This document shows, piece after piece, positions 8,667-16,663 of a stretch of 50,616 bases of DNA. The notes beneath the pieces are model-generated. The model worked only from the letters and a program-made list of their open reading frames with translations, did no database searches and was not told the origin of the DNA. The DNA lies in NCBI GenBank assembly GCA_964417785.1, contig CAYQJO010000004.1:1-50616 (forward strand). The letters are read 5' to 3'. This stretch comes from DAOTUL01 sp034437435 (GTDB taxonomy: Bacteria > Chloroflexota > Anaerolineae > Aggregatilineales > Phototrophicaceae). Numbering within the stretch: the first letter of the stretch is position 1; each line of letters begins with the position of its first letter. Made by a program: the position numbers and the translations under genes.

Positions 8667-9265
8667 ATCGCCAACTAAACTCCGTTAGTTTTCAATTTGC
8701 GAAAAAAAATGCTGTTTGCATACAATTCACTTTTTACATTCTACATGGAAAAGTGAGACGGGTCTATGTAAAAACTTGTTTACAATGTGAACTATTATAT
8801 TGCATTAACCTTCCAACACGGTTTTCTGTACGTTTTTCATATTCTCTGGATACCGGCTCTGAGAGAAACTATCCCAAACGTTAAAAAAAGAAATATTTCA
8901 CAATCAAACCGGTTTAACCGGTGACCTGGGATATAACTTGGGATAATCTGCGAAATCATATCCCAAGTTATCCCAATTTATCCCAATACAAACTTATCAT
9001 GACGATGACTCCTCACGGCGATGTTATCCCAAAATGTTTAAGGTTCTTAACACGATTTATCCCAACCTTAAAATTTTGCGATTCGGCCCGAATCTAGTTG
9101 AGCCAGAATGCGACTTTGTATATACTATAAGAACCCTGCCGGCCAATTCCCTACCGGACAAAACTCGCTAATCTCTCAAGTCTGGTTTCAATTTCATATT
9201 GAACAATGAATCGGGGGCTGCACCGCCCATCGGGTGGTTTTGCATCTCACTTACACAACGGATAG
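8667..9265. other. oriC: Putative chromosomal replication origin (oriC) with TTATCCCAA boxes
   Basis: A 599-bp gene-free gap upstream of dnaA. Five exact TTATCCCAA nonamers occur: plus strand at 8968-8976, 8978-8986, 9024-9032 and 9057-9065, minus strand at 8938-8946. One-mismatch copies are at 8869-8877 (CTATCCCAA) and 8958-8966 (ATATCCCAA). Boxes at 8958, 8968 and 8978 are spaced exactly 10 bp, one helical turn. AT-rich stretches flank the cluster (about 8690-8815 and 9040-9135) and could be the unwinding element. The usual bacterial box is TTATCCACA, so these differ at positions 7 and 8. The dnaA promoter must also lie here (TATACTATAA at 9121-9130). A 7-bp stem-loop with a three-base loop (9231-9247 region) lies just before dnaA. 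Confidence 0.8.
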
Positions 9266-10672
9266 ATGATCGTGAACGCCGAAGAAGCCTGGAACATTGC
9301 ATACAGTCAATTAGAGCTACAACTGGATCGAGCGAGTTTTAACACATGGCTGCGGGAGACCCAATTTCTTGCCTTTGAAAATGGAGTCTATATCATTGGC
9401 ACCCGCAACAGCTACGCTCGTGATATGTTGCAACACCGATTGTATCGTAACATTGAACGAGTTTTGCGCGACGTCTGCCAGCAGCCGGTAGAGGTTCGTT
9501 TTGAGGTACACAAACCCTCTGAGGGCGAAGTGGGCGGTTCGGATTCCATGCCGCTGTTTCGTCTACTGTCGCAACAGGCAGTGGATGCAGATCACAAGCC
9601 GCTTTCTGAGATGATCGGTCGTCCTCAATCGACTCCCTTACCGGAAAGTGACCTGAACCCGCACTTCATCTTTGAACGCTTTATCGTCAGCGCATCCAAT
9701 CGCATCACTTACGAAGCGGCTCGCGCCGTCGCGGACAATCCCGCCCGCAGTTACAATCCCTTCCTTATCTACGGCGGTGTTGGTCTGGGCAAAACCCATC
9801 TGCTGCAAGCCGTAGCCCATGCGTGCCACAAGCGCGGCCTGCACACTCTGTACATCCCGTCTGAGGTGTTCACGAACGATCTGGTCGCGGCCATTCGCAG
9901 CAAAACAACCGCGATGTTCCGCGATAAGTACCGTTCTGTGGATGTGCTGCTGGTCGATGATATTCAGTTTATCGCTGGCAAGGACAGCACACAGGAAGAG
10001 TTCTTCCATACATTTAACACGCTCTATACTTTTAACAAGCAGATTGTGTTGGCGTCAGACCGGCATCCACGCGAACTCACCACGCTGGAAGATCGTCTAC
10101 GCTCACGCTTTCAGGGCGGCCTGGTCAGCGACGTACAACCGTTGGAATATGAAGCGCGGCTGGCACTGCTGAGCATGTGGGCGCAGGAGCGCGGTATCAC
10201 GCTGGAACCGTCCATCCTCAACATGGTCAGCGAACGGGCCGACATCAACATCCGCGAACTGGAAGGGGTTTTCAACCAGATCGTTGCCAATGCACGTCTA
10301 TCAGATTCACCGCTGACTCATGCGCGGGCCGAACACACGCTGCGCCGCTTTGAAAATCCACGCGATCACAGTCATACAATGGTCGTCACGCTGGATCAGG
10401 TCATCGCGGTGACGGCGGAGCATTTTCGGGTGATGTCACACGACTTGCGAGGCAAGCGACGCACCGGACGGATCAATCTGGCACGCCAGGTAGCGATGTA
10501 TGTGGCCCGCGATCTGACCGACGCCTCACTGCCGCAGATTGGCGAGGCATTTGGTGGTCGCAGCCACACAACGGTCCTGCATGGCTGCAATAAGATCGCT
10601 GAGGAATTGGAATACGACACCGGTCTGCAAGGTCACATCAGCAAAATCAGAAACGTGCTGATGCAGAACTAA
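9266..10672 (+). CDS. dnaA: Chromosomal replication initiator DnaA
   Basis: A 468-residue initiator ATPase that binds DnaA boxes, opens the origin and loads helicase. Domain I is residues 1-80 (WNIAYSQLELQLDRASFNTWL), with a short linker to about 120. The AAA+ domain has Walker A GGVGLGKTH (170-178) and Walker B LLVDD (D231-D232). Domain IV begins near 375, with KRR at 397-399 (minor-groove Arg) and the HTH signature GGRSHTTVLHG. Most DnaA proteins have GGRDHTTV here; this one has Ser433 in place of Asp433 (the numbering happens to match E. coli). The ATG at 9266 has a weak ribosome site. The 3' end overlaps rdgB on the other strand by four bases. Confidence 0.97.
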   Translation: MIVNAEEAWNIAYSQLELQLDRASFNTWLRETQFLAFENGVYIIGTRNSYARDMLQHRLYRNIERVLRDVCQQPVEVRFEVHKPSEGEVGGSDSMPLFRLLSQQAVDADHKPLSEMIGRPQSTPLPESDLNPHFIFERFIVSASNRITYEAARAVADNPARSYNPFLIYGGVGLGKTHLLQAVAHACHKRGLHTLYIPSEVFTNDLVAAIRSKTTAMFRDKYRSVDVLLVDDIQFIAGKDSTQEEFFHTFNTLYTFNKQIVLASDRHPRELTTLEDRLRSRFQGGLVSDVQPLEYEARLALLSMWAQERGITLEPSILNMVSERADINIRELEGVFNQIVANARLSDSPLTHARAEHTLRRFENPRDHSHTMVVTLDQVIAVTAEHFRVMSHDLRGKRRTGRINLARQVAMYVARDLTDASLPQIGEAFGGRSHTTVLHGCNKIAEELEYDTGLQGHISKIRNVLMQN

Positions 10673-11268
10673 ATCAATTCACGCAGAATCGGAACCATAT
10701 GCTCAACCGCCCGGCCACGATGGCTGAGGCGGTTTTTGGTCTCTTTGGACATCTGGGCAAAGGTCACATCATGACCTTCGGGTTGAAAGATAGCGTCATA
10801 GCCGAAACCCTCCGGGCCATCGGCATCGACATGGCGGATCATGCCGTTGCAAGCGCCTTCGGCGAACTGGCAGTCCAGTGTTTGTGGATCGGCCAGCGCG
10901 ATCACACATTGAAAATATGCCCGCCGCTGTTCATCGGGGACCGCCGCCATCGCCTGCAAGAGCTTGTGCCGCCGTCCGGCGTCATCCAGACCATCGCCGC
11001 CATAGCGGGCTGATCGCACACCCGGCGCACCATCCAGCGCATTGACGCACAGACCGCTGTCGTCGGCCAGGACGTGCTTGCCGCTGGCACGCGCATAGGC
11101 GGTCGCTTTGATCCGGGCGTTCTCGGTAAACGTCTCGCCGTTTTCTTCGACCACCATATCCTCCAGCCCGACATCACGCAGGCTGAGCAGTCGAAACGGC
11201 AGGTCTTTCAGCATCACCTGATACTCACGGAATTTGCCGGGGTTGCCGGTCGCAATCAAGAGGTCCAT
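10669..11268 (-). CDS. rdgB: dITP/XTP pyrophosphatase (RdgB/HAM1)
   Basis: A 199-residue housecleaning enzyme that hydrolyses non-canonical purine triphosphates (ITP, dITP, XTP) to monophosphates. The N-terminal LLIATGNPGKFREY, the ENARIKATAYARASGKHVLADDSGLCVNAL block with the catalytic Asp, PGVRSARYGG, and the C-terminal GPEGFGYDAIFQPEGHDVTFAQM and LSHRGRA are all family signatures. ATG at 11268 with AAGGAA eight bases upstream is chosen over the GTG at 11271. It is convergent with dnaA; the stop codons overlap. Confidence 0.96.
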   Translation of the reverse strand: MDLLIATGNPGKFREYQVMLKDLPFRLLSLRDVGLEDMVVEENGETFTENARIKATAYARASGKHVLADDSGLCVNALDGAPGVRSARYGGDGLDDAGRRHKLLQAMAAVPDEQRRAYFQCVIALADPQTLDCQFAEGACNGMIRHVDADGPEGFGYDAIFQPEGHDVTFAQMSKETKNRLSHRGRAVEHMVPILRELI

Positions 11269-11360
11269 CACTTCGATTCCTTAGCTTTCACGCAGATTTT
11301 ACCCCATACCCAATTTGAGAAGATATAATGAATCTTCAAATCAATATGGAGGACCGCAAT

Positions 11361-12182
11361 ATGTCAAGTCCAAAAGCCCTGCTGGAACAGTACGAGCTAT
11401 CCCCGAAAAAGAGTCTGGGGCAGAACTTCCTCCATGACCCGAACGCACTGGAAAAGATCATCACCACTGCTGAACTCATGCCGGAGGATACCGTGCTGGA
11501 AATCGGTGCCGGTACGGGGGCGCTGACCGAGCGCCTGGCCGACTATGTGCGCCACGTTTTCAGCCTGGAAGTCGATGACCGCCTGCGTCCGCTGTTGGAA
11601 GACCGTCTGGCAGAGTACGATAACATCTATATGTTGTTCGAGGACATCCTCAAGGTCGATGTTCTCAAGCTGGTGGGGACCAAAGACTTTGTGGTGGTCG
11701 CCAATCTGCCGTATTACATCACCACGCCGATTCTACACCAACTGCTGCAAGCCCATCGCCGTCCGCGCCGACTGGTGCTGCTGGTCCAGGCGGAACTGGC
11801 TGACCGCATTGTCGCTCGACCACCCGATATGAGCCGGCTGGCTGTGCTGGTCCAGTTTTTCGGCAAAGCCAACATCGTCACGCGGTTGAAACCGGCGGCC
11901 TTCTGGCCCCGTCCTGAAGTGGACAGCGCACTCTTGAAAATCGATCCCTACATCGTACCAGAGGTGGATGTGCCGGATAGCACGCTGTTCTTCCGTGTGG
12001 TCCGGGCGGGATTCAGCCAGAAGCGCAAACAGCTTAAGAACGCCGTCGGCGGCGGATTGGGTATCAAAGCGACAGCCGCCAGTGAACTGCTGGCCGAAGC
12101 TGGAATTGACCCCAAACGCCGGGCCGAAACGCTGACTCTGACGGAGTGGGCGGCGCTTACACGGACCTACAGCAGCAGTTAG
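11361..12182 (+). CDS. rsmA: 16S rRNA dimethyladenosine transferase RsmA (KsgA)
   Basis: A 273-residue SAM-dependent enzyme that dimethylates the two adjacent adenines in helix 45 of 16S rRNA. The N-terminal KKSLGQNFLHDP (residues 16-27), SAM-binding EIGAGTG (47-53), catalytic NLPYYI (115-120) and C-terminal VRAGFSQKRKQLKNAV are diagnostic. The ATG at 11361 has GGAGG eight bases before it; an earlier ATG at 11328 overlaps a TATAAT (11324-11329) that is probably the -10 box, which argues against that start. Confidence 0.97.
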   Translation: MSSPKALLEQYELSPKKSLGQNFLHDPNALEKIITTAELMPEDTVLEIGAGTGALTERLADYVRHVFSLEVDDRLRPLLEDRLAEYDNIYMLFEDILKVDVLKLVGTKDFVVVANLPYYITTPILHQLLQAHRRPRRLVLLVQAELADRIVARPPDMSRLAVLVQFFGKANIVTRLKPAAFWPRPEVDSALLKIDPYIVPEVDVPDSTLFFRVVRAGFSQKRKQLKNAVGGGLGIKATAASELLAEAGIDPKRRAETLTLTEWAALTRTYSSS

Positions 12183-12245
12183 TGCGACCTGCGTGGCGAA
12201 TCTGTCGTATACTAGGTTTGAGAATAGTCTGATATCGAGGCAAGG

Positions 12246-13022
12246 ATGATTCGATTTACTCGCCAGAACACAATATGGATGGCCGCACTGAGTGTGATGA
12301 TGGCGCTGGTGATCGTCTCGTCGGGTGTGGCAGCGGAGGCCCAGGCAGTGCTGTTGGCTTTCTTTATGCTGGCCCTGGCTGGATCACTCGTCGATTTTGA
12401 AAGAGGACCGGAACTGGTGCAATCCCTTCAGGAGCGTTCTGCCCGCTCACGCATGAGCGCTCCCGCACGGGAAGCCGCAGACCGCGCCCGTAACCGTCCT
12501 GGCTACCGCGCCCTGGGTGGTATTCAGATGATCGATGTGGGCGTCATCGCATCACAGAACGGTGACGAAGGTCTGGTGATGCGCCGCACCCGCAGCGTTT
12601 CCAGGGATGATGACGGCATGCGCCCGTTCGTCGCATTGGAAGTCTCGCCTGAAGAGGCCGACCGCAATGCTGTCGTGCGTTTTGAGGTGATCGACCAGAA
12701 CGGACGTGAGCAGTACATCCACGAGATGGATGTGTATCTACGCGATGGTGAGATGAATATCCTCACCGACAACCATTTGCCGCTGCGCCGCAACGAACAG
12801 GTGGCCGGTATGGGCGACTGGGATGTACGGATTTTTATTGATGGCACGCTGGTGGGGATTCACAGCATCGCACTGACCGCCTCAAGCGACGAACGGCGGC
12901 AGCGACTTCAGGGCAACCAGTATTATGTGATGGGGGCTGAAGAACGGGAGAAACCAGGCGCATCGCAGGAAGAGTCTCCTATGAGCCTGGAAGAACTCTT
13001 ACGCCGGAGTGGTCGTAGCTGA
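12246..13022 (+). CDS. Membrane-anchored protein of unknown function, paralogue 1
   Basis: 258 residues. Two N-terminal hydrophobic segments (about 10-30 and 33-48) are followed by a charged linker and a predicted beta-rich domain (90-215) with VRFEVIDQNGREQYIHEMDVYLRDGEMNIL and WDVRIFIDGTLVGIHSIAL. The tail ends in MSLEELLRRSG. The next gene (13024) has the same plan: helices, beta domain with CVRFEIDDSSGQTVFIHE and LERGRNLIT, and ISLDELLAEQ tail. The two are tandem duplicates one base apart. I do not recognise the family. The beta domain looks like a small immunoglobulin-like sandwich. It follows rsmA by 63 bases. Confidence 0.75.
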   Translation: MIRFTRQNTIWMAALSVMMALVIVSSGVAAEAQAVLLAFFMLALAGSLVDFERGPELVQSLQERSARSRMSAPAREAADRARNRPGYRALGGIQMIDVGVIASQNGDEGLVMRRTRSVSRDDDGMRPFVALEVSPEEADRNAVVRFEVIDQNGREQYIHEMDVYLRDGEMNILTDNHLPLRRNEQVAGMGDWDVRIFIDGTLVGIHSIALTASSDERRQRLQGNQYYVMGAEEREKPGASQEESPMSLEELLRRSGRS

Positions 13023-13023
13023 C

Positions 13024-13812
13024 ATGTTCGATCATCTTTCCAACAATGATAAAATTCTGCTGGCGATCATTGGCTTCATCCTGTTTGCTGGATTGATCGA
13101 AAATGCATCGGTACTCATCTTGCTGATGGTGCTGGCTTTTGTAGCTTACGTATCCAATGAACGTAACAAGCGCGACATCCAGCAGCAACGGCGTCCGCGT
13201 GAAATTGATCACGAACCAGCGGTGGTCCGGCGGGAACGTCCGGCCAACACCGAACGGGTGCAGCAGCACGCGCTGGTCGCCGTTCGCGCTGCCGGACACG
13301 ACCCGGACAACCTGACGGTGCTGCCGGTAGACATCGGCATCATCTCATATCATGGTGACGATCCTCCGGTCATTCACCGTACATGGCCTGTGCGAGATGA
13401 CTGCGACTACGTCCAGCCCTATGTTCAACTGCGCGTCCCCAACATCGCCACCGGCTGTGTCCGCTTTGAGATCGATGACAGCAGCGGCCAGACGGTCTTC
13501 ATCCATGAAGAGAATCACCAGTTAGAACGGGGGCGCAATCTGATCACACCGGGGAGTCGTCTGCCGGTCCACGACGAGATCGAGGTAGACCAGCGCTGGC
13601 GGGTGCGCGTCAAAGCCGACGGCGTGCTGCTGGCGCAGTATACCTTCGGCTGGGAGGTCGGCGAAAACACAGATTTCAACCGCCATCTGGGCGAAGACGG
13701 TGAGATCAACAGCGAACTACGAGCCGTTTTGGCCGAGAGTAAACTCCAGGACATCAGCCTGGACGAACTACTGGCCGAACAACAGGAAAACGCCGAGAGT
13801 CAGCAGCGCTAA
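13024..13812 (+). CDS. Membrane-anchored protein of unknown function, paralogue 2
   Basis: 262 residues. One long or two short N-terminal helices (about 12-45), a basic segment rich in Arg/Gln, then the same predicted beta-sandwich as its upstream neighbour (about 95-225) and a C-terminal acidic helix LQDISLDELLAEQQENAE. The ATG at 13024 lies one base past the stop of paralogue 1 (TGA-C-ATG); a GTG at 13009 would overlap it. The short SL(E/D)ELL motif near both C-termini may be a docking motif for a shared partner (inference). The 3' end overlaps the convergent esterase-fold gene by four bases. Confidence 0.75.
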   Translation: MFDHLSNNDKILLAIIGFILFAGLIENASVLILLMVLAFVAYVSNERNKRDIQQQRRPREIDHEPAVVRRERPANTERVQQHALVAVRAAGHDPDNLTVLPVDIGIISYHGDDPPVIHRTWPVRDDCDYVQPYVQLRVPNIATGCVRFEIDDSSGQTVFIHEENHQLERGRNLITPGSRLPVHDEIEVDQRWRVRVKADGVLLAQYTFGWEVGENTDFNRHLGEDGEINSELRAVLAESKLQDISLDELLAEQQENAESQQR

Positions 13813-14990
13813 CCGGGAAAAATCCACGCCAGGGCTTCTGGCAGTACGCTGCGGAAGCCCACCAGACCATGCCCACTGCCGACTTCCACGTACTTGTAAG
13901 CTACGTCGTTGCGCTTGCTCAAAATCTGGTTAAGAAGCTGCGCCGGGAGATAGAAGCGCGAGCGCGTCTCATAACGCCCGACAGATTGGAAGATGTGCTG
14001 GGGCAGATTTTGCGCTTCCTCAAACCGCCCGGCATAGGCCCGCAGTTGATCCTGAGCGATTCCGCGTCCCAGTGGCGGCGAAATCATCGCCAGACGGGTG
14101 AACACCGCCGGGTTCTTGAGTGCGGCATGGGCGGCGGCAATTGCCCCTACAGCCACACCGCTAATACCCAGATTGGATGAATCGATCCGGTATTGTGTTT
14201 GTAGGAAGGGCAGCAGTTCGGTCAGGACGAAGAGGTAATGCCTGTCGTTACTGACGTAAGTCTTGATGCGGTCTTTCTGATCGCCGCTCTGCGTCATGGC
14301 GATGACCACCGGTTCCATCCGACCATGCTTGATAAGCGTATCCGCGATATACGGGATTTGCAGCGGGCCAACACCCCATTGCCCATCTTGAAACACCAGC
14401 AGGGGATAATCGCGCTCACCGCCGGCATAGCCAGGTGGTGTATACACCCACACTTTGCGACCAGTAAAGCGCAGTTGGGCGCTGCTGATGGTGTGTTCGT
14501 AAACGGGGCCGCGTGGCACACGGGTCATGCGTTTCCAATCCGGGAATGGTCGGGCCTCCGGCATGCGCAAAACGGAAACGTTCATCTGCGGCGTGACCAT
14601 CTTGGTCGGGTTCATGCCGTCCAGCCGCCAGTGTCGAGCAATGCGCCCGACCACATCGGTTTCCTCGGTCAGCGGTGTCATAGGATCGTCAATTGCCACC
14701 AGATAGTCGAGCAAATCATCACTGGCAAAGGTGCGGGTGACATGCCACAGTGATGTACCTTCAAGCTGCTGCATCGGGGCGAACGGGGGGTCTTTCTCGA
14801 TGGTATCCAGATTGAGCGCAACGTTGTTGACACCGCCCATGCTGACATAAATGAATGTTGCCCGGTTGCCCTGTATCCAGGGCCATGCCAGACGTTCACG
14901 CAGTAGATCATCTACAAGCGGCTGGCGTTCACCGATCGGTAGCTGCATGGTTTCATCCAGGAAAGCCTCAAATGTTTGCCAGTTGGGCAT
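13809..14990 (-). CDS. Enterochelin-esterase-like alpha/beta hydrolase lacking the nucleophile Ser
   Basis: 393 residues. The N-terminal 170 residues look like the E-set domain of Fes/IroD-type esterases (ATFIYVSMGGVNNVALNLD, LWHVTRTFASDDLLDYLVAID). The rest is a putative-esterase alpha/beta-hydrolase domain (RKVWVYTPPGYAGGERDYPLLVFQDG, PVVIAMTQSG). The nucleophile elbow, normally GxSxGG, reads G278-V-A280-V-G: the codon is GCT (Ala). The His-containing GSGHGLVGFR near the C-terminus is kept. So it may be a pseudoenzyme or binding protein, or a sequencing change at one base. ATG with GAGGAG seven bases upstream. No signal peptide. Confidence 0.8.
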   Translation of the reverse strand: MPNWQTFEAFLDETMQLPIGERQPLVDDLLRERLAWPWIQGNRATFIYVSMGGVNNVALNLDTIEKDPPFAPMQQLEGTSLWHVTRTFASDDLLDYLVAIDDPMTPLTEETDVVGRIARHWRLDGMNPTKMVTPQMNVSVLRMPEARPFPDWKRMTRVPRGPVYEHTISSAQLRFTGRKVWVYTPPGYAGGERDYPLLVFQDGQWGVGPLQIPYIADTLIKHGRMEPVVIAMTQSGDQKDRIKTYVSNDRHYLFVLTELLPFLQTQYRIDSSNLGISGVAVGAIAAAHAALKNPAVFTRLAMISPPLGRGIAQDQLRAYAGRFEEAQNLPQHIFQSVGRYETRSRFYLPAQLLNQILSKRNDVAYKYVEVGSGHGLVGFRSVLPEALAWIFPG

Positions 14991-15143
14991 CGCCAGTCTC
15001 CTCTGTTACGAACCGTCATCATTTTACCACAACCGGCATAAAAGGCATGTAGCGAAGTTCACCATCACTTTCCTAAAAGACCCGGGATTCTGACGTTAAC
15101 GCCGTATGCCGCCTGAACAGATACAACGGATTCGGGTTAGATT

Positions 15144-15569
15144 CTACTCGCGGTAGACCGTTACCTGCATTTTACCCAACCACGTTTCGAGAATCTTCTC
15201 GATTTCGGCGCGTTCGTGCAACTGACCAAGCGGCGCAATCGCCAGCGATTTAATCCCCTCCTGACGATAATCTCGCGCCAGAGCCAGGGCCACCGCCTGC
15301 ACATAGCGCAGGCGCGACGCACCGACCGGCGAATCCCGCACCACCATAAACATGAGCTTCGGCTGCGACTCACGCCATATCCAATAGGTGCCTGCCACGA
15401 TCCGACCCGCATGGCATTGTTTGCGGTAGCTGGCGAACACCTGCGGGTAGGTCGCGGCCAGCGCTGTTATCAGCGGTTCCACTTCGACCCGCCCCAGGGC
15501 GTTATAGCCGAATGCCAGCGTGTCGGCATCGGTCGTTAACGGATCACCACGCACATATTCGACCGTCAC
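15144..15569 (-). CDS. Divergent macro-domain-like protein
   Basis: 141 residues. The pattern from about 20 to the end follows DarG-type macro domains (ADP-ribose binding): a short N-terminal strand, TYPQVFASYRKQCHAGRIVAGTYW, LRYVQAVALALARDYRQEGIKSLAIAPLGQL and the VTVYRE end. Parts that normally hold ADP-ribose are worn: the VN..G.MG.G.A loop reads GYNALGRVEVEPL, and after APLG the GxGGL loop is missing. It may bind another ligand or be a structural relative. The GTG start overlaps the anti-sigma stop (GTGA), making it the third gene of a sigma/anti-sigma operon. Confidence 0.55.
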   Translation of the reverse strand: MTVEYVRGDPLTTDADTLAFGYNALGRVEVEPLITALAATYPQVFASYRKQCHAGRIVAGTYWIWRESQPKLMFMVVRDSPVGASRLRYVQAVALALARDYRQEGIKSLAIAPLGQLHERAEIEKILETWLGKMQVTVYRE

Positions 15570-16663
15570 GGGGCCTGCTCCGTCTGCGCAATGGCCGTCC
15601 GCAGCGCATACTCAGCGTCGAACGTCGCCTGCATCCAGGGATACCAGGTGCGCTCCGGGTCTGGCGTGAACGTCCGGATTTCCAGCGTCGGAGCCGGTGT
15701 CGCCATTCCTTCCATCGTTCCCACCAGCGGCAGTTCGCTGGCAGCGGTAGTCGCCGTGAGTACGGTCGCAAATGCGCCCGGTGTCGGCGTGGGCAGCGGG
15801 GTCCAGGTCGCCGTTGCGGTCGGAATTGGGGTTTCCGTCGGCGGGACGGTCGGTGTGCGTGTCGGTGTGCGTGTGACCGTTGGCGCAAAGCGGGGCGTAA
15901 TCGTCGCGGTTGCCGTTGATGTCCGAGTCGCGGTGAATGTTGTTGTCGCTGTGATCGTTACAGTGGCCGTCCAGGTCGGTGTATCGATCAAAGTTGGGGT
16001 CCATGTTATGGTTGCGCTCGGCATGGAAGTAGGGATGATAACCGGCGCAATAACCTCTCGAATTGGCTCACTCGCTTCATCGTCGACAACGACCAGCACC
16101 GACTCAGTCTCGTGCAGGAAGCGTAACACGTCTTCGTTGACGTCGGACTCCTCCACTACCTTCTGGGTCGCCGAGTGCAGATCATCCAGCGCCGATTCCG
16201 TGAGCGTGCCCTCTGCTGCCAGCGCCCGTACTTCTTCCAGGCGTGTCTCCGCCAGATGCAGCGACCAGTCTTCCGGCACGCCGGTGACGTTATACAACAG
16301 GGTCACAACGCCTTCCCACAGGCGCTTGATCCCGTACAACAAATCGTTGGGGTTGGCATCCGCTGAAGCCACCACCGCACCGCCGCTGCCCGCCAATGCG
16401 ATGACCACCACCATCAACACCACCGCTGCTGTGCGGCTGAGGACCGGCAAACGGAAAATCCGACGTGGCATCTGCTGCCGCAACTGGTTTTCTAGCTTGT
16501 TGACGCTGGCCGCTGACATGGCCGGGGATTTCAGCCGGTGAACCAGAAGCGCTACCTGAAGTTCATCGCGCAGATTAGCCTCGTAATCGTCAACCGAGCG
16601 CTCACCAGACAGCACGGCATCAATGGCATCATCCAGGGTGTTATTGTGTTTATATTCGTCCAT
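15566..16663 (-). CDS. DUF5667-type anti-sigma-like membrane protein with Thr/Pro-rich tail
   Basis: 365 residues. The N-terminus (LDDAIDAVLSGE, NLRDELQVALLVHRL) is the cytoplasmic segment expected to contact the sigma factor. One transmembrane helix lies near residues 80-100 (AAVVLMVVVIALAGSGGAVVASA). Outside it is a DUF5667 domain (PNDLLYGIKRLWEGVVTLLYNV, HLAETRLEEVRALAAEG). Then come about 100 residues of Thr/Pro repeats, a wall-spanning stalk. ATG at 16663 is chosen: the sigma stop and this start overlap as TGATG. Coupling to an ECF sigma gene and the topology suggest a membrane anti-sigma factor sensing envelope state. Confidence 0.8.
   Translation of the reverse strand: MDEYKHNNTLDDAIDAVLSGERSVDDYEANLRDELQVALLVHRLKSPAMSAASVNKLENQLRQQMPRRIFRLPVLSRTAAVVLMVVVIALAGSGGAVVASADANPNDLLYGIKRLWEGVVTLLYNVTGVPEDWSLHLAETRLEEVRALAAEGTLTESALDDLHSATQKVVEESDVNEDVLRFLHETESVLVVVDDEASEPIREVIAPVIIPTSMPSATITWTPTLIDTPTWTATVTITATTTFTATRTSTATATITPRFAPTVTRTPTRTPTVPPTETPIPTATATWTPLPTPTPGAFATVLTATTAASELPLVGTMEGMATPAPTLEIRTFTPDPERTWYPWMQATFDAEYALRTAIAQTEQAP

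Noticed and set aside
8627..8884. An 85-codon plus-strand frame in the origin gap
   Set aside because: AT-rich, no ribosome site, no recognisable pattern.
11324..11330. ATG at 11328 as rsmA start
   Set aside because: It overlaps a TATAAT; the later ATG at 11361 has GGAGG.
15780..16010. Direct repeats of GTCGGTGTGCGTGTC-type sequence
   Set aside because: These encode the Thr/Pro stalk of the anti-sigma protein and are not a mobile or CRISPR-like repeat.
15591..16541. A 316-codon Val/Ser-rich frame on the plus strand
   Set aside because: It mirrors the Thr/Pro repeats of the DUF5667 protein; composition is an artefact.
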